In this document: positions 5,821 through 8,272 of the stretch, in pieces
Layout: each line of letters begins with the position of its first letter
Position numbering within the stretch: position 1 is the stretch's first letter
NCBI GenBank assembly: GCA_934502905.1
Contig: CAKSVK010000152.1
Coordinates: 1 to 8,272, forward strand
DNA length: 8,272 nucleotides
Direction: 5' to 3'
From: an uncultured Chitinophagaceae bacterium
GTDB taxonomy: Bacteria; Bacteroidota; Bacteroidia; Chitinophagales; Chitinophagaceae
The notes under the pieces: model-generated
What the model saw: the letters and a program-made list of their open reading frames with translations, nothing else
Told to the model about the DNA's origin: nothing
The model's database searches: none
Translations under genes and position numbers: made by a program

Positions 5821-6309
5821 ATGAAAACCTCGTTTATTACAGCCCTTGGATGCATGGCAATCATCCTTATTGCTGCCTCCTGTGGCGGCGGCTCCGATGC
5901 TGAATCCGGTAAAGCCACTTCCCCCAATACCAGCGCCACCAAACAGGAACCGTCCAGCTACGATCCAAGCCGGGGTGAAGGAAAGTACGATGATTCCAAT
6001 GTTCCCGCCGGTCCTTTGGATGCTGCCATGGCAGAACAGGGAAAATCGATAGCAGCCACAAAGTGTAATTCCTGCCACAAAATGTCTGATGAAAGACTGG
6101 TGGGCCCGGGATGGAAAGGCGTTACCGAAAGAAGGACCCTGCCCTGGCTGATGAACTTTATTACCAACCCAGATCCCATGATTGACAAGGATCCGGAAGT
6201 ACAGGCGCAACTGGAACTTTGCCTGGTACGTATGCCCAACCAAAACCTGAAAGACGAAGAAGCAAGAAGTATTGTGGAGTTTATGCGTCAAAACGACGGC
6301 GTAAAATAA
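5821..6309 (+). CDS. Lipoprotein monohaem cytochrome c, probable electron carrier to NosZ
   Basis: The protein has 162 residues. Residues 1-21 are a lipoprotein signal with lipobox I-A-A-S-C (Cys21), followed by a flexible Gly/Ser/Thr/Pro-rich linker to about residue 60. The cytochrome domain covers roughly 65-160. Haem is attached at CNSCH (Cys82, Cys85, His86), His86 is the proximal ligand, and Met138 in LVRMPN is the likely distal ligand, as in class I cytochromes c. An unpaired Cys134 sits just before that Met. The gene precedes nosZ by 22 bases, an arrangement known in clade II nos clusters. The inferred role is to carry electrons from the membrane quinol-oxidising chain to NosZ in the periplasm. 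The start at 5821 gives the full signal peptide; no Shine-Dalgarno is seen. Expression should follow the activator site and -7 box just upstream. Confidence 0.9.
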   Translation: MKTSFITALGCMAIILIAASCGGGSDAESGKATSPNTSATKQEPSSYDPSRGEGKYDDSNVPAGPLDAAMAEQGKSIAATKCNSCHKMSDERLVGPGWKGVTERRTLPWLMNFITNPDPMIDKDPEVQAQLELCLVRMPNQNLKDEEARSIVEFMRQNDGVK

Positions 6310-6331
6310 CCCAGCTAAAATATTTACCTAT

Positions 6332-8272
6332 ATGCATAAAACCAATCTAGTTCTTGGCACCTTACTGATTGCGGTAATATCAGTAATGTCCTGTAAGCCA
6401 AAAGGTACCGGGACTGCCGTCAGTGGCAATGCTGCCTCAAAAGTGTATGTTGCTCCCGGGCAATATGACCAGTTTTACAATTTTGTTTCCGGGGGATTCA
6501 GCGGCCAGTTAAGCGTTTACGGGCTGCCCAGCGGCCGTCTGCTGCGGGTGATTCCCGTGTTCTCTGTTGATCCTGAAAAAGGATGGGGCTTCAGCGAAGA
6601 AACCAAACCCATGCTGAACACTTCTCATGGCTTTGTGCCCTGGGATGACCTGCACCACGTAGAAATGTCTATGAACAATGGCGTAGCAGATGGAAAATGG
6701 GTATTTGTGAACGGGAACAATACGCCCAGGCTTGCCCGTGTGGACCTCAGGACTTTCCGTACAGCAGAAATCATAGAGCTGCCCAACAGCGGAGGTAACC
6801 ACAGCTCACCTTTTGGTACCGAAAACTCTGAATATATTGTTGCCGGCACACGTTTCAGCGTACCCGAAGATGCCAACAGTGATGTGCCTATTGAATCTTA
6901 TAAGGAGAACTTTAAAGGACATATCAGCTTTGTAAGCATTAACAAGGAAAGCGGCGAAATGGATATTGCCTTTCAGTTAAAAACACCCGGTGTAAACTTC
7001 GACCTGGCGCGGGCCGGAAAAGGCAAGTCACATGGCTGGTTCTTTTTCAGCTGCTATAACACCGAGCTGGCAAATACCCTGCTGGAAGTGAATGCATCGA
7101 AAAAAGACAAGGACTTTATCATGGCTGTAAACTGGAAGAAAGCCGAAGAATATATAAAAGCCGGCAAGGGTAAAAAGCAGAGCGTAAAATATGCCCACAA
7201 TAAATTTGATGAGCATACCCATACTGCTACTTCAGAAATAAAGAAAGAAGTGACCGTGCTGGATGTAAGCGAATTTCCTGATATCGTGTATTTCATCCCC
7301 TGTCCCAAATCACCGCATGGCTGTGATGTGGACCCTACCGGGGAATACATTGTAGGAAGCGGAAAGCTGGCTGCATTGTTACCTGTGTTCAGCTATGACA
7401 AGATCCAGAAGGCAATTGCCGATAATAATTTTGAAGAAGAAAAATATGCCGGCATCCCGGTGATAAAATACGAAGCAGCATTGTACGGAGAAGTGGAAAA
7501 ACCCGGGCTGGGGCCGTTGCATACAGAATTTGATGCTAACGGAAATGCTTATACTTCTTTCTTTGTATCTTCTGAGGTGGTAAAATGGAATATCAAAGAC
7601 CTGAAAGTGCTGGACAGGCAACCCACTTATTATTCTGTAGGACACCTGATGGTGCCGGGCGGCAACACCAAAAATCCTTTCGGCAAATACCTGGTTGCTT
7701 ACAACAAGATCACCAAAGACCGTTACCTGCCTACAGGACCTGAATTGTCCCAAAGCGCGCAGCTGTACGACATCAGCGGGGATAAAATGGAGCTGATACT
7801 GGATTATCCTACCATCGGCGAACCGCACTATGCACAGGCTATTCCGGCCGACCTGATAAAGGACAAACAGTTAAAGATTTTTGACATCAACGAAAACAAG
7901 CACCCTTACAAAACAAATGGGGAGGCAGAAGCCAAGGTTGTACGGGAAGGTAATAAAGTACATGTCTACATAACTACCATCCGGTCGCACCTTACCCCCG
8001 ACAACATAGAGGGCATCAAACTGGGTGATGAAGTATATTTCCATGTAACCAACCTGGAGCAGGACTGGGATGTGCCACACGGCTTTGCAGTAAAAGGCGC
8101 CGATAACGGCGAGCTGCTCATCATGCCCGGTGAAACCACCACGATCAAATGGGTACCCGATCGTATCGGCATCTTCCCGTTCTATTGTACCGACTTCTGC
8201 TCCGCCCTGCACCAGGAGATGTCCGGCTACGTAAGAGTATCGCCTGCAGGAAGCAATGTACCGCTTAAATTC
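6332..8272 (+). CDS. nosZ: Nitrous oxide reductase NosZ, clade II (Sec-dependent), 3' end just outside window
   Basis: The frame is open for 647 codons from ATG at 6332 to the window edge and is almost complete, since clade II NosZ proteins are about 650 residues. The enzyme reduces N2O to N2 in the periplasm. Residues 1-21 are a lipoprotein-type Sec signal (VMSC, Cys21) with no twin-arginine motif, the hallmark of clade II. The beta-propeller supplies seven CuZ histidines: His108 and His109 (DDLHHVEM), His234 (KSHGW), His329 (SPHGCD), His397 (PLHTEF), His438 (VGHLMVPGGN) and His499 (EPHYAQ). The C-terminal cupredoxin domain binds CuA through His583 (VPHGF), Cys619, Cys623, His627 and Met630 in CTDFCSALHQEM. 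All copper ligands are present, so the enzyme should be active. Maturation genes (nosD, F, Y, L) would be expected downstream, outside the window. Confidence 0.97.
   Translation, partial: MHKTNLVLGTLLIAVISVMSCKPKGTGTAVSGNAASKVYVAPGQYDQFYNFVSGGFSGQLSVYGLPSGRLLRVIPVFSVDPEKGWGFSEETKPMLNTSHGFVPWDDLHHVEMSMNNGVADGKWVFVNGNNTPRLARVDLRTFRTAEIIELPNSGGNHSSPFGTENSEYIVAGTRFSVPEDANSDVPIESYKENFKGHISFVSINKESGEMDIAFQLKTPGVNFDLARAGKGKSHGWFFFSCYNTELANTLLEVNASKKDKDFIMAVNWKKAEEYIKAGKGKKQSVKYAHNKFDEHTHTATSEIKKEVTVLDVSEFPDIVYFIPCPKSPHGCDVDPTGEYIVGSGKLAALLPVFSYDKIQKAIADNNFEEEKYAGIPVIKYEAALYGEVEKPGLGPLHTEFDANGNAYTSFFVSSEVVKWNIKDLKVLDRQPTYYSVGHLMVPGGNTKNPFGKYLVAYNKITKDRYLPTGPELSQSAQLYDISGDKMELILDYPTIGEPHYAQAIPADLIKDKQLKIFDINENKHPYKTNGEAEAKVVREGNKVHVYITTIRSHLTPDNIEGIKLGDEVYFHVTNLEQDWDVPHGFAVKGADNGELLIMPGETTTIKWVPDRIGIFPFYCTDFCSALHQEMSGYVRVSPAGSNVPLKF

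Noticed and set aside
5815..6291. A 158-codon minus-strand frame opposite the cytochrome c gene.
   Set aside because: The plus-strand frame has a lipobox, a CxxCH haem site and an axial Met. The opposite frame shows no domain and is a shadow.
7379..7828. A 149-codon minus-strand frame within nosZ, and others at 7054-7350 and 7871-8212.
   Set aside because: NosZ is continuous with every copper ligand conserved; these are shadows of its codon use.

Overview
The window looks like a chromosomal segment from a Bacteroidota (Bacteroidetes) bacterium, plausibly Chitinophagaceae or a relative. The reasons are several Sec lipoproteins with short lipoboxes, mostly absent Shine-Dalgarno sequences, a perfect Bacteroidetes-type -7 promoter box (TAnnTTTG), a clade II (Sec-type) nitrous oxide reductase, and tandem secreted sulfatases. 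The genus is inference; no rRNA or other marker gene is present.

Left part (1-1709, + strand): the tail of an alpha/beta hydrolase, a cyclophilin-fold lipoprotein starting 5 bases after its stop, and a complete zinc-dependent cinnamyl-alcohol-dehydrogenase-type aldehyde reductase 31 bases further on. They probably form the end of one operon of the aldehyde/xenobiotic detoxification kind. Positions 1710 to about 1921 hold degenerate intergenic repeats and no gene.

Middle part (about 1969-5531, - strand): an operon read right to left. It holds an arylsulfatase-A-like enzyme with a signal peptidase I type signal, a second sulfatase that is a lipoprotein and resembles GlcNAc-6-O-sulfatases, and then a short lipoprotein start that looks like a decayed formylglycine-generating enzyme (SUMF1/FGE). 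Both sulfatases carry the C-x-P-x-R motif, so both need conversion of Cys82 to formylglycine by a maturase. The only candidate here appears broken, so an intact one must lie elsewhere. The sulfatases suggest removal of sulfate from sulfated glycans.

Right part (5532-8272): a 289-base divergent intergenic region rich in inverted repeats, then the start of a nitrous oxide reduction (nos) operon on the + strand. It encodes a lipoprotein monohaem cytochrome c followed after 22 bases by nosZ, which is open to the window edge and lacks only its last few residues. A palindrome with a TGA-N6-TCA core lies about 41.5 bases upstream of the transcription start expected from a TAGATTTG -7 box. This is the class II geometry of a CRP/FNR-family activator, and there is no -33 box. 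A second palindrome of the same type, matching the FNR core TGAT-N4-ATCA, lies nearer the sulfatase gene.

I see no CRISPR array, tRNA, rRNA, insertion sequence, phage gene or obviously new defence system. The most unusual points are the promoter architecture between the sulfatase and nos operons, the probable FGE remnant, and the repeat cluster.
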